The notes beneath the pieces were generated by a model that saw only the letters and a program-made list of their open reading frames with translations, made no database searches and was not told where the DNA came from. The translations under genes and the position numbers were made by a program. Shown piece by piece: positions 26,703 to 36,608 of a stretch of 39,473 nt of DNA; the stretch's first letter is position 1, and each line of letters opens with the position of its first letter. The DNA is from Eubacterium sp. (GTDB taxonomy: Bacteria; Bacillota; Clostridia; Lachnospirales; Lachnospiraceae): contig JAILGP010000120.1 of NCBI GenBank assembly GCA_024696635.1, positions 1-39,473 of the forward strand, read 5' to 3'.

Positions 26703-28139
26703 ATGGCAAACGATAAGAAGATAAATACTCCTGAAGCTACTGCAAAGTCAGCAATTCAGGCGGTAAATGCTAATCAGACTTCTAAGGTAGAAAGTCCTTA
26801 TGAGACAGAGTATCAGGAGACTAAGAAACAGAAGGCTGTAAGTAAGATTAAGGGTACAGCTGTTAAGAAGAGAGACAGAATGTCTGGAAATGAAGCAGTT
26901 GCCCTTGCTATAAAGCAGGTAAATCCTGACGTAATGCCAGCATTTCCTATTACACCTTCAACTGAGCTTCCTCAGATGGTTTCTACTTATATATCAAATG
27001 GTGAAATAGATACAGAGTTTATACCTGTAGAGTCAGAGCACAGTTCAATGAGTGCCGCAATCGGTGCTTCAGCAGCAGGTGCAAGAGCTCTTACAGCCAC
27101 ATCTTCAGCAGGACTTGCATTTATGTGGGAAGAGCTTTATATAGCAGCATCAGACAGACTTCCACTTGTTCTTTGTCTGGTAAACAGAACTCTTACAGGA
27201 CCTCTTAACATTAACTGTGACCATTCAGATTCAATGGGTGCAAGAGACAGTGGATGGCTTCAGGTTTATGCTGAGACTAATGAAGAAGCTTATGATAACT
27301 TCATAATGGCTTATCGTGTTACAGAGCATCCTGATGTAATGCTTCCTATGATGGTATGTTATGACGGATTCATAACAAGCCATGCAGTAATGAATATTGA
27401 AACAATAGATACAGAATCTGTAAGAAATTTTGTAGGCGAATATAATCCTGACAACTTCCTTCTTAATAAGGATATGCCTATGGCTGCTGGTCCTTATGCT
27501 AATTCTCCATTTTATATGGAGACAAAGTATAGTCAGCGTGCAGGTATGAAGAATGCAAAGAAGGTAATCATGGATGTATGTGCTGAATATGAACAGCTTA
27601 CAGGCCGTAAGTACGGACTTATTGAGGAGTACCGTATGGAGGATGCCAAGTATGCAATCGTTATTATGGGATCCGCTGCAGGCCAGACAAAGGATGCTGT
27701 TGATAAGCTTCGCGAGTATGGAATTCATGTTGGTATGATAAAGGTTCGTGTATTCAGACCATTCCCTGGTGAAGAGTTAGTTGAAGCACTTAAGAATTGT
27801 CAGTCAGTTGCTATACTTGATAGAGCAGAGAGCTTTTCAGGTATGGGTGGTCCTCTTGGATCAGAGCTTAAGGCTGCAATGTATGATGCCGGTCTTAATA
27901 TTCCGACAGTAAATTATTTCTATGGACTTGGTGGACGTGACTATACAGTTATTGAAGCAAGAGATATCTTCAGAGATATTCGTGAGATAGTACGTCGTGG
28001 TAAAGAGCCAGAACAGTTCAAATATGTAGGTCTTCGTGATCGCGATGCTGATAACTCAAATGAGTTCAGAGATTTCAATGGAGATGACAAGATGGATATT
28101 CGTATGTCTGGTGATGGAGTAAAGCTTTCTGATAAATAA
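26703..28139 (+). CDS. 2-oxoacid:ferredoxin oxidoreductase, alpha subunit
   Basis: 478 aa; SGNEAVALAIKQVNPDVMPAFPITPSTELPQ, ESEHSSMSAAIGASAAGARALTATSSAGLAFMWE, DRAESFSGMGGPLG; extra N-terminal segment of about 60 aa. Confidence 0.93.
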   Translation: MANDKKINTPEATAKSAIQAVNANQTSKVESPYETEYQETKKQKAVSKIKGTAVKKRDRMSGNEAVALAIKQVNPDVMPAFPITPSTELPQMVSTYISNGEIDTEFIPVESEHSSMSAAIGASAAGARALTATSSAGLAFMWEELYIAASDRLPLVLCLVNRTLTGPLNINCDHSDSMGARDSGWLQVYAETNEEAYDNFIMAYRVTEHPDVMLPMMVCYDGFITSHAVMNIETIDTESVRNFVGEYNPDNFLLNKDMPMAAGPYANSPFYMETKYSQRAGMKNAKKVIMDVCAEYEQLTGRKYGLIEEYRMEDAKYAIVIMGSAAGQTKDAVDKLREYGIHVGMIKVRVFRPFPGEELVEALKNCQSVAILDRAESFSGMGGPLGSELKAAMYDAGLNIPTVNYFYGLGGRDYTVIEARDIFRDIREIVRRGKEPEQFKYVGLRDRDADNSNEFRDFNGDDKMDIRMSGDGVKLSDK

Positions 28140-28202
28140 ATCAGATGGAGCGGATTTAGAACCTATAGTTGATAATTAGATGGAATATTAGGAGATATCG
28201 AA

Positions 28203-29141
28203 ATGGCATATAATTTGAAAGAAGTCATGAGTAAGCCTGAGAGACTTACTCCGGGACATAGACTCTGTGCTGGTTGTGGAGCTGCCATCACAGTAAGAAC
28301 AGTACTTAGAGCTCTTAAGGAAGAGGATAAGGCAGTAATTGGAAATGCTACTGGATGTCTGGAGGTTTCAACCTACCTCTATCCATATACAGCATATCAG
28401 GATAGCTACATTCATAATGCATTTGCTTGTGCAGGAGCTACACTTTCAGGTGTTGAAACTGCTTATAATGCACTTAAGAAGCGTGGAAGGATAGATGAAG
28501 ACACAACCTATAAGTTCATCACCTTTGGTGGTGACGGTGGTACTTATGATATAGGTTTCCAGTCACTTTCAGGTGCTATGGAGCGTGGTCATGATATGGT
28601 TTATGTTTGCTACGATAACGGTGCATACATGAATACAGGTATACAGAGATCTTCAGCTACACCAAGATTTGCTGATACAACTACAACACCTGTTGGACGA
28701 GTAAGTTCAGGTAAGGTTCAGTCACGTAAGGATCTTGCTTCTATTATGGCAGCACATAACATTCCTTATGTTGGACAGTCAACCTTTACATCAGGTATGA
28801 AGGATCTTTATGAGAAGGCTGAAAGAGCTATCTATACAGAAGGAGCTGCATTTTTAAATGTTATGGCTCCATGTTCAAGAGGATGGAGATTTGATGCAGC
28901 TGATATGGCTAAAATCTGTAAGCTTGCAGTTGATACCTGCTATTGGCCACTTTTCGAGGTTATTGATGGAAAGTGGATACTTAGCTATAAGCCAAAGAAC
29001 AAGCTTCCTATTGAGGATTTCCTTAAGGAGCAGGGAAGATTCAAGCATCTCTTTAAGCCAGGAAATGAAGGCCTTATTGAGGAATTCCAGGCGGAAATCG
29101 ATAAGAGATGGGAAGAATTACAGAAGAAGTGCGAGGCCTAA
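28203..29141 (+). CDS. 2-oxoacid:ferredoxin oxidoreductase, beta subunit (TPP-binding)
   Basis: 312 aa; LTPGHRLCAGCGAAITVRTVLRAL, FGGDGGTYDIGFQSLSGAMERGHDMVYVCYDNGAYMNTGIQRS. Confidence 0.94.
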   Translation: MAYNLKEVMSKPERLTPGHRLCAGCGAAITVRTVLRALKEEDKAVIGNATGCLEVSTYLYPYTAYQDSYIHNAFACAGATLSGVETAYNALKKRGRIDEDTTYKFITFGGDGGTYDIGFQSLSGAMERGHDMVYVCYDNGAYMNTGIQRSSATPRFADTTTTPVGRVSSGKVQSRKDLASIMAAHNIPYVGQSTFTSGMKDLYEKAERAIYTEGAAFLNVMAPCSRGWRFDAADMAKICKLAVDTCYWPLFEVIDGKWILSYKPKNKLPIEDFLKEQGRFKHLFKPGNEGLIEEFQAEIDKRWEELQKKCEA

Positions 29142-29191
29142 TTTGTTATTTAAGCTGATATAAAATTATTCTTAAAATTTAAAAAATTATG

Positions 29192-29230
29192 ATGCAGCAG
29201 ATAAATTTTCTTAATCTGCTGCATTTTACT
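29192..29230 (+). terminator. Intrinsic terminator downstream of the por genes
   Basis: ATGCAGCAGAT-aaattttctta-ATCTGCTGCATTTTA, 11-bp perfect stem. Confidence 0.85.
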
Positions 29231-29382
29231 TATTTTACAATATGTATATTATGATATAATACGTCATGGACTTCTTCGGATTTATATATGTAAATAGAGT
29301 TTATATATAGGTCTGGAGGTCTGGAGTATGTAGGTTAAAGTGTTTTCTAGTATCAAATATGGATATCAATGGAGATGGGAAA

Positions 29383-32130
29383 ATGAAGTATTATCTTGAA
29401 GGTATTGAGGAAGTCCTAAGGGAAAAGGATTCGACCCGAGTGGGACTTAAAGAGGAAGAGGCAGCCAAAAGAATAAAGGAATTTGGTCCTAATAAGCTGG
29501 TAGAGAAGGAAAAGGAAAGTATATTTAAGAAGTTCCTTAGAGAAATCTGCGAGCCTATGACCATAGTTCTTATCATAGCTGCAGTTATATCTGCTATTAC
29601 AGCTATCTTTTCAGGGGAAGGCTTTGCAGATGTATTTATTATTTTAACAGTAGTAATTGTAAATGCAATTTTAGGTGTTTATCAGGAGTCTAAGGCTGAG
29701 TCGGCTATAGCTGCTCTTCAGGAAATAGCTGCTGCTACGTCAAAGGTTGTTCGTGGAGGAGAGGTTAAAATCATCCCTTCATCAGAGCTTGTCCCTGGCG
29801 ATATCATAACTCTTGAAGCAGGTGATGCTGTACCGGCAGACGCCCGTATTATAGAAGCTGCATCCCTCAAGGTAGAAGAGGCAGCCCTTACAGGAGAGTC
29901 TGTTCCTTCAGAGAAAACATCAGATACTCTTTCAACTGGTGGCTCTACAGATGTTCCTCTTGGAGACAGAGCAAACATGATCTACATGGGTTCATCAGTA
30001 CAGTATGGTCGTTGTAAGGCTGTTGTCACCGATACAGGTATGGGAACTGAGATGGGTAAGATTGCTGATCAGCTGTCTCAGGCATCAGAAGAAGAAACTC
30101 CTCTTCAGATTAAGCTGAATGAGCTTTCAAAGATTCTTTCTATAATGGTTCTTGTAATCTGTGCGATTATCTTTGCCATTAACATAATAAGAAATCTTGT
30201 AACAGGTCAGGGCCTGGGTGGAGAGTTCTTTATTAATACATTTATGATTGCAATATCTCTTGCAGTTGCTGCTATTCCTGAAGGCCTGGCTGCAGTTGTT
30301 ACAGTTCTTCTTTCAATTGGTGTAACTCATATGTCTAAGAATAATGCCATAATAAGAAAGCTTACAGCTGTTGAGACACTGGGTTGTACAGAGATAATCT
30401 GTTCAGATAAAACAGGTACACTTACACAGAATAAGATGACTGTTGTTGAGCATGTTACAGTCACAGATGGAAATGTAGAAGTCGAAAAGGATTCAGATGG
30501 AAAGCTGCTTCCTGATGATAAGCTTTCAGATGATGGTCGTATTCTGATCCTTGGTATGGCTCTTTGCTCAGATGCTGAGTGGGAGACAGATAAGGCTGTG
30601 GGTGAGGCTACAGAGTGTGCTCTTGTAACTGATGCAGCTAAGAATTCTATGGAGAAGCCAAAGCTTAAGGAAGCCTATAATAGAGTTGGTGAAGCTCCAT
30701 TTGATTCACTTAGAAAGATGATGACAACAATCCACGAGGATCCATCAGGTGGATTTATACAGTTTACAAAGGGTGCTCCTGATTGTGTACTCAGCTGCTG
30801 TTCATATTATCTTATGGATGGAAATGTACATGAGATGACACCTGAAGTAATGAATAGAATCAAGACAGCAAATAAGGGAATGGCTGACAGGGCTCTCAGA
30901 GTGCTTGCCCTTGGATACCGTAAATATGATAGTCTTGATGATGATAAGGTTGGAAGCGTAGATCCTGCTGCTGTTGAGAAGGACCTTATATATGTTGGTC
31001 TTTCAGGTATGATTGATCCAATAAGACCTGAGGTTAAGGTTGCTATAGGTGAATGTCGTAAGGCTGGTATCAGACCAGTAATGATAACAGGTGACCATAG
31101 AGATACAGCCGTTGCCATTGCCAAGGAGCTGGGTATTCTTGAAGGCTTTGATGCAGATGGAAAACCCGTAACATTTGAAGCTATAACAGGTTCTGAATTA
31201 GAAGAGCTTTCAGATGAATATTTCAATGAGCATGTTGGAGATTACTCTGTATATGCCAGAGTTCAGCCTGAACACAAGGTTCGTATAGTAAATGCATGGA
31301 AGAATAAGGGCAAGGTTACAGCCATGACTGGTGATGGAGTAAATGATGCTCCTTCGATTAAGTCAGCGGATATAGGTGTTGGTATGGGTATTACCGGTAC
31401 TGATGTAACTAAAAATGTTGCTGATATGATTCTTACAGATGATAACTTTGCTACAATAGTCGCAGCAGTTGCTGAAGGACGTCGTATCTATGATAATATT
31501 AGAAAGTCAATACAGTTCCTGCTTTCATCCAATCTTGCAGAGGTTATAGCAATATTTATAGCAACAATAATGAACTTTACAATACTTAAGCCTGCACATC
31601 TTCTCTGGATTAACCTTATAACTGACTGCTTCCCAGCAATCGGACTTGGTATGGAAGAGGCAGAAGCTGATACCATGACACAGGCTCCTCGTAAGAAGAC
31701 AGATGGTATATTCTCAGGAGGACTTGGATTTGACGTAGTATTCCAGGGAGCAATCATTGCGGTACTTACCGTTGTTTCATACATTTTAGGACATCATATT
31801 GAAACTGGAACATGGGCTATAGAAACATCAGCAGATGGAATGACAATGGCATTTCTCACCTTATCTCTTATGGAGGTATTCCATAGCTTCAATATGCGTT
31901 CAAGAAGAGCATCAATCTTCACACTTACAAAGCAGAACAAGACCCTTTGGGGAACACTTGTATTATCATTGGTACTCACAGTAGCGATACTTTACATACC
32001 ACCACTTAGAGACCTCTTCTCATTTAGCTTCATAAGCCTTAAGGAATTTTTACTTGCAGTAGGAATAGCAATACTTATCATTCCTATTATAGAGATCACT
32101 AAGTTTATACAAAGAAAAACAGCAAAATAA
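29383..32130 (+). CDS. P-type ATPase, Ca2+-transporting (SERCA/PMCA-like)
   Basis: ORF opens at 29359, but ATG 29383 has GGAG at 29371-29374 and begins MKYYLEGIEEVL. Motifs: TGESVPSEK, CSDKTGTLTQNKMTVVE, MITGDHRDTA, MTGDGVNDAPSIKSADIGVGMGITGTDV. Confidence 0.95.
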   Translation: MKYYLEGIEEVLREKDSTRVGLKEEEAAKRIKEFGPNKLVEKEKESIFKKFLREICEPMTIVLIIAAVISAITAIFSGEGFADVFIILTVVIVNAILGVYQESKAESAIAALQEIAAATSKVVRGGEVKIIPSSELVPGDIITLEAGDAVPADARIIEAASLKVEEAALTGESVPSEKTSDTLSTGGSTDVPLGDRANMIYMGSSVQYGRCKAVVTDTGMGTEMGKIADQLSQASEEETPLQIKLNELSKILSIMVLVICAIIFAINIIRNLVTGQGLGGEFFINTFMIAISLAVAAIPEGLAAVVTVLLSIGVTHMSKNNAIIRKLTAVETLGCTEIICSDKTGTLTQNKMTVVEHVTVTDGNVEVEKDSDGKLLPDDKLSDDGRILILGMALCSDAEWETDKAVGEATECALVTDAAKNSMEKPKLKEAYNRVGEAPFDSLRKMMTTIHEDPSGGFIQFTKGAPDCVLSCCSYYLMDGNVHEMTPEVMNRIKTANKGMADRALRVLALGYRKYDSLDDDKVGSVDPAAVEKDLIYVGLSGMIDPIRPEVKVAIGECRKAGIRPVMITGDHRDTAVAIAKELGILEGFDADGKPVTFEAITGSELEELSDEYFNEHVGDYSVYARVQPEHKVRIVNAWKNKGKVTAMTGDGVNDAPSIKSADIGVGMGITGTDVTKNVADMILTDDNFATIVAAVAEGRRIYDNIRKSIQFLLSSNLAEVIAIFIATIMNFTILKPAHLLWINLITDCFPAIGLGMEEAEADTMTQAPRKKTDGIFSGGLGFDVVFQGAIIAVLTVVSYILGHHIETGTWAIETSADGMTMAFLTLSLMEVFHSFNMRSRRASIFTLTKQNKTLWGTLVLSLVLTVAILYIPPLRDLFSFSFISLKEFLLAVGIAILIIPIIEITKFIQRKTAK

Positions 32131-32134
32131 TTTA

Positions 32135-32197
32135 CCAAAAGGGTCAGACCCCTTTGGCAAAAAAAGGCGAGCCTTTCAAATCGAGCCCGCCTTTTTT
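32135..32197. terminator. Two consecutive hairpins between convergent genes (bidirectional terminator)
   Basis: CCAAAAGGGTC-A-GACCCCTTTGG, then AAAAAGGCG...CGCCTTTTTT. Confidence 0.8.
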
Positions 32198-32912
32198 ATT
32201 TGATATTATTAACTAAACTTATGGATATATAGTTATCCAGTATTGCCTGCATATCGCTTCCCTCCTCGGCGAAGGGGGTGTATGTGCCATCTACCTTTAC
32301 TATGGAACCACCATCTGATAGTTTTTCAAGGGTTTTATATCTATCCTTGTAAAACATGCCGTGGGACACTTTTCGGTTTCCCAGTATTCCATTAAAGTCC
32401 TTTAAGGAGCATTCGGGGAAGTTTACATTCCAGATCTGTCCGAAACCTATATTTGTTTCAAGTATCTTGGAAAGTATTTCTGGCAGATATTTATCTGTTA
32501 TGACATGACTTCCGTTATATCCTTCTGAAAATGCTACGGAAAGGCAGCCCTGAAATGCTCCTTCAAATGCAGCTCCCGCCGTTCCTGAATATTGAAGGTC
32601 AGTAGCCACATTATAGCCATTATTTATTCCGGAAAGAACCACATCAGGTTTAACGGGCATGATGGAAACCGCTCCTACACGGATACAGTCTGCAGGGGTT
32701 CCTGAACAGGAATAGGCAGCCGCTCCCTTTATTGGATAATTATATGGATGTATCTCAAATTCTGAGTGAAGTGTGATGGAGTGGGAGGATGCGCTCCGCT
32801 CTCCATCTGGAGCTACAATCCATATTTTTCCATATTCAGCTGCAACCCTGGCGAGTCTCAGGAGTCCATCAGACTCAATTCCATCATCATTTGTAATAAG
32901 TATATTTTTCAT
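32196..32912 (-). CDS. surE: 5'-nucleotidase SurE
   Basis: MKNILITNDDGIESDGLLRLARV...APDGERSASSHSITL...CSGTPADCIRVG...VVLSGINNGYNVATDLQYSGTAGAAFEGA. ATG at 32912 with TTTGGAG upstream; the ORF extension to 32990 is repeat-encoded. Confidence 0.94.
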   Translation of the reverse strand: MKNILITNDDGIESDGLLRLARVAAEYGKIWIVAPDGERSASSHSITLHSEFEIHPYNYPIKGAAAYSCSGTPADCIRVGAVSIMPVKPDVVLSGINNGYNVATDLQYSGTAGAAFEGAFQGCLSVAFSEGYNGSHVITDKYLPEILSKILETNIGFGQIWNVNFPECSLKDFNGILGNRKVSHGMFYKDRYKTLEKLSDGGSIVKVDGTYTPFAEEGSDMQAILDNYISISLVNNIK

Positions 32913-32915
32913 GTT

Positions 32916-32975
32916 ATAAATCTCCAAATTATAAATCTCCAAATTATAAATCTTCAAATTATAAATTTTCAAATT
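32916..32975 (-). repeat. 15-bp tandem repeat directly upstream of the surE start, 4 units
   Basis: Plus strand ATAAATCTCCAAATT x2, ATAAATCTTCAAATT, ATAAATTTTCAAATT; minus-strand units read AATTTGGAGATTTAT. Confidence 0.92.
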
Positions 32976-33361
32976 AAAATCTAAATCCATATGTAAATCA
33001 TAATCAGATTTTCTATCTGAATATAAAGAATAACCAAGGTTATAACAAGTTATGAAAGTTGTATTCTCGCTAATGGATAGAATAACAAGAATTAAAGTTT
33101 AACATAAAAAAATAAGATGGGCTATACAAAAGCGCATGGAACCTGAATGTACTGGATATAAAAGAGAATATGGGTAAAATATAAGCTTTGCCAATACAAA
33201 TATTTATTGATATGGTGAGTATGTTTTAATAGTCAAATTGTGTATTTAATGTTAGAATAAAAATATTATAACAAATATTATAAAAATAATATAAATGTCA
33301 AAGTAGAGATTTTTTATGGCAAGTCTTATGCCCAGGCTTTAGAGTAACAGGAGGGAAAAGC

Positions 33362-35062
33362 TTGAGTACTAAAATTGGAAAATCTAAATCCAGTCTTTTG
33401 CTTCATAAGATTATTATTGTTGTTCTTGCATTTATTTATGTGGTAGCAACTTTTTTTAATTATGAAATCATATATAATATCATATCTCCATTTCTGACTC
33501 TGGCAATTACAATTTTATTATTTAGAACTGTGGGGAACATGGGAAAATATCATAATGTAGGAATTTGCTTTATGATATCTCTTTTTTCATGGTTTTTAGG
33601 TGACTTAGCATGGGATATTTATAAATACATATTACCTAAGGTTGAAATATTTGGAAAAATGGCAGAAAATTTTTATCTTCTGACAGACCTTATAATTGTA
33701 GGTGGTCTTCTCATGTATGCCAGAGATACCTTTAAAAAGAGCGATTATCATTTGATGTTTGTAAATATATTCATTCTCTCGGTTATCTCGGTTATATTTG
33801 GATATGGAACGGCTGATTATTATCATCAGTTTGAGGAAGGTTTTAACCTTGAGGTTCTGCAGCTGATATTATACTTCTTTGCATCAATGTTCCTTATCAT
33901 AACAGAAATAGCGATATTGGTAAGAACTGGATTTAGAGGTCATAATAAGGCATTTTATACAGTTTTCTTCACAGTGATGATATACTGCCTATTTGAAATC
34001 CGTTACACAATAATGATTATTATTAATAAAGATCCTGAGAATGCATATATAGATATTGTATACATGATATGCTTTATACTTATTGCATTTTCCTTTACAA
34101 GAGATGATATAAAGGATGCGGATATTAAATTAAAGGAAGGAAATTCTATAAGAAACAGGTATTTATGCTGGATAAATGCAATTGTTATTCTTATAATCAC
34201 AATAGTATTTCAAAGGGTTGGTTACCTGAATTATGTATTGGCGGTAGGAATGGTAATTTCCATGCTGGCATATCTTATTATGTATAAGACTGTCCAGGCC
34301 AATTCCCTGGCGGAAGAACTCCTGATCATACAGAAAAATGAAACCACAAGACTTGAAAAAATGGTTGAGGAGAAAACCAAGGAACTAAGGGAAATGAATA
34401 AGTACCTGGAACATATTTCAAGCACAGATGCTCTTACAGGCTTATATAATCGTAGATATGGTATGGATTATCTGGCAAGGCTTGTAAAGGATGGCTCCAC
34501 CTATCCAATAGCCCTTTATTCACTGGACCTTAATTTCTTTAAGCCTATAAATGATAATTATGGTCATGATATGGGAGATGTGGTTCTTAAGGAGGTTGGA
34601 AAAAGACTTAATAATCTTAAGGATAAAAGGTGCACAGCTATAAGAATAGGCGGAGATGAGTTTATTGTTATATTTGCAAATGCTACTAATGACCTTGCTG
34701 TGAATGGCATGGGGGATCTTATATGTAAAGAGATGGACAGGCCTATAGATGCAGTGCTTGTAACGGAGGAATTTGGAGAAAGGAGAGAAACCTTCCAGAT
34801 TTCCACAAGTATAGGAATAGCAAGAATTCCAAATGATACACTGGATATTGATGAGCTTCTTAAAATGGCTGATGACGCCCTTTATACCATTAAGCATACC
34901 CATGAAGCAAGTGCATATCTGGAATATAGAAATATAAAAGAATTCCTGCGTGAAAGAGCCAGAAAGAAAAAAGAAGAAAAAAAGGAAAAAGAGACAGAAA
35001 CAAATACCGATAATAAATCAGAAATTAAAGCTGATACTAATACCGATAAAAAAACAGGTTGA
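33362..35062 (+). CDS. Multi-TM membrane diguanylate cyclase (GGDEF)
   Basis: 566 aa from TTG with SD AGGAGGG; many TM segments; SSTDALTGLYNRRYGMDYL and AIRIGGDEFIVIF intact; Lys/Glu-rich C-terminal tail. Confidence 0.9.
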   Translation: MSTKIGKSKSSLLLHKIIIVVLAFIYVVATFFNYEIIYNIISPFLTLAITILLFRTVGNMGKYHNVGICFMISLFSWFLGDLAWDIYKYILPKVEIFGKMAENFYLLTDLIIVGGLLMYARDTFKKSDYHLMFVNIFILSVISVIFGYGTADYYHQFEEGFNLEVLQLILYFFASMFLIITEIAILVRTGFRGHNKAFYTVFFTVMIYCLFEIRYTIMIIINKDPENAYIDIVYMICFILIAFSFTRDDIKDADIKLKEGNSIRNRYLCWINAIVILIITIVFQRVGYLNYVLAVGMVISMLAYLIMYKTVQANSLAEELLIIQKNETTRLEKMVEEKTKELREMNKYLEHISSTDALTGLYNRRYGMDYLARLVKDGSTYPIALYSLDLNFFKPINDNYGHDMGDVVLKEVGKRLNNLKDKRCTAIRIGGDEFIVIFANATNDLAVNGMGDLICKEMDRPIDAVLVTEEFGERRETFQISTSIGIARIPNDTLDIDELLKMADDALYTIKHTHEASAYLEYRNIKEFLRERARKKKEEKKEKETETNTDNKSEIKADTNTDKKTG

Positions 35063-35080
35063 TAAAAGTAAGATATAATA

Positions 35081-35119
35081 AAAAGCCGGATTTATTCATA
35101 AGATAGATACGGCTTTTTT
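35081..35119. terminator. Bidirectional intrinsic terminator
   Basis: AAAAGCCG ... CGGCTTTTTT between convergent genes. Confidence 0.8.
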
Positions 35120-35150
35120 GATTATAAATCATACTTAATATTTAATTAAA

Positions 35151-36269
35151 TTATTCAAACTTATCAGCTACCAGCTTAAGGTTTTCTATAATAGGCAGGT
35201 GCTGTGGACAAACCCCTTCGCACTGACCACAGGCTATACATTCACTGGCCTTACCGAATTCCTTTGTAAGGTTTTCATAGTATTCTCCCTGTGGGGTCCA
35301 GTCCTTACCTTCAATCTCCTGCATCTCAGCATTATAAAGAGAAAAATATCTAGGAATATTAATATTCATAGGACAGCCAGGTGCACAGTAGGCACAGCCT
35401 GTACATGGAATAGCGATATTTCCATTGATTATATCAGTAGCATTTTTAATAAGGATTTTTTCCTCTTCATTGATAGGCTTAAAGTCCATCATATATGAAG
35501 TGTTGTCTTCCATCTGGGCTATGTTGCTCATACCACTGAGAACCATATATACATTATCGAGACTTGCTGCGAATCTTATGGCCCAGGAAGGTATGGAAGC
35601 CTTTGAATCATAGGATTTGAAGAGAGTTTCAACCTCTTCTGGTACATTTGCCAGGGTACCACCCTTAACAGGTTCCATAACAATTACAGGCTTTTTATGT
35701 TTTGTAGCTACCTCGTAGCATTCGCGGGATCTTACTCCCTTGCTGTCCCAGTCCAGATAATTTATCTGAAGCTGTACATATTCAAATTCAGGATGGTCAG
35801 TAAGAACCTTGTCCAGAAGCTCAGGTCCATCGTGGAAGGAGAAGCCTATATGCTTTACATCTCCGGCAGCCTTTTTAGCCTGTATCCAGGACCAGCAATC
35901 CAGCTTGTCATAGGTCTGAACAGAATGTGAATTAATATCATGGAGCCAATAATAATCAAAGTAATCAAGACCTGTCTTCCTAAGCTGGGTATTAAATATC
36001 TTGTCCCTGTCCTCTTTTGTGGAAATAAAGCCTGAGTGAAGCTTTGTGGTAAGAGTGTAGCTGTCACGGCTGTGTCTTGTTGTAAGAAAATCCTTTACAG
36101 CATCCTCGCTTTTGAAATTACAATACATCCATGCAGTATCGAAATAAGTAAATCCCCTGTCCAGAAAAATATCTACCATTCTGCTGGTCTGTTCAATATC
36201 TATCTTACCTGGATCAGAAGGGTCTAAAGAGGGAAGCCTCATGAGACCAAATCCTAATTTCTTTCCCAT
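35151..36269 (-). CDS. Aldo/keto reductase with C-terminal 4Fe-4S ferredoxin-like motifs
   Basis: 372 aa; [43 protein letters not shown]-terminal [18 protein letters not shown] and [17 protein letters not shown]. Confidence 0.93.
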   Translation of the reverse strand: MGKKLGFGLMRLPSLDPSDPGKIDIEQTSRMVDIFLDRGFTYFDTAWMYCNFKSEDAVKDFLTTRHSRDSYTLTTKLHSGFISTKEDRDKIFNTQLRKTGLDYFDYYWLHDINSHSVQTYDKLDCWSWIQAKKAAGDVKHIGFSFHDGPELLDKVLTDHPEFEYVQLQINYLDWDSKGVRSRECYEVATKHKKPVIVMEPVKGGTLANVPEEVETLFKSYDSKASIPSWAIRFAASLDNVYMVLSGMSNIAQMEDNTSYMMDFKPINEEEKILIKNATDIINGNIAIPCTGCAYCAPGCPMNINIPRYFSLYNAEMQEIEGKDWTPQGEYYENLTKEFGKASECIACGQCEGVCPQHLPIIENLKLVADKFE

Positions 36270-36608
36270 ATGATACCTCCTTTGAAAAACAGAAAAGTTA
36301 AAACAAAATCAGAAATATAAATCAATGAATTAAGCCTATGGTTAAATCCTAGAAATAAAATCTGAATAATAACTAATGATAAAACATAGCTTGAGTTTAT
36401 CATAAAAAACTTAGTGGTACTATCCTTAATTGTATTTTGAGTACAAATTTTGAATAATATTTTCCTTAAATATGTCAGATATTTTAATGGTAATACTTAG
36501 AGAAAAATGTTAGAATGTCTCCTGGATGTTTTAAATTTCAATAAACTTACAAATTACATATTGGATAAAATTAAGAATTTAAATTTTTATATAGGAGGAA
36601 TTTATCAT

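Noticed and set aside
36507-36608. N-terminal extension of the aconitase-family ORF
   Set aside because: No SD at 36507, whereas TAGGAGGA sits directly before ATG 36609, which begins with a typical N-terminus ([14 protein letters not shown]).
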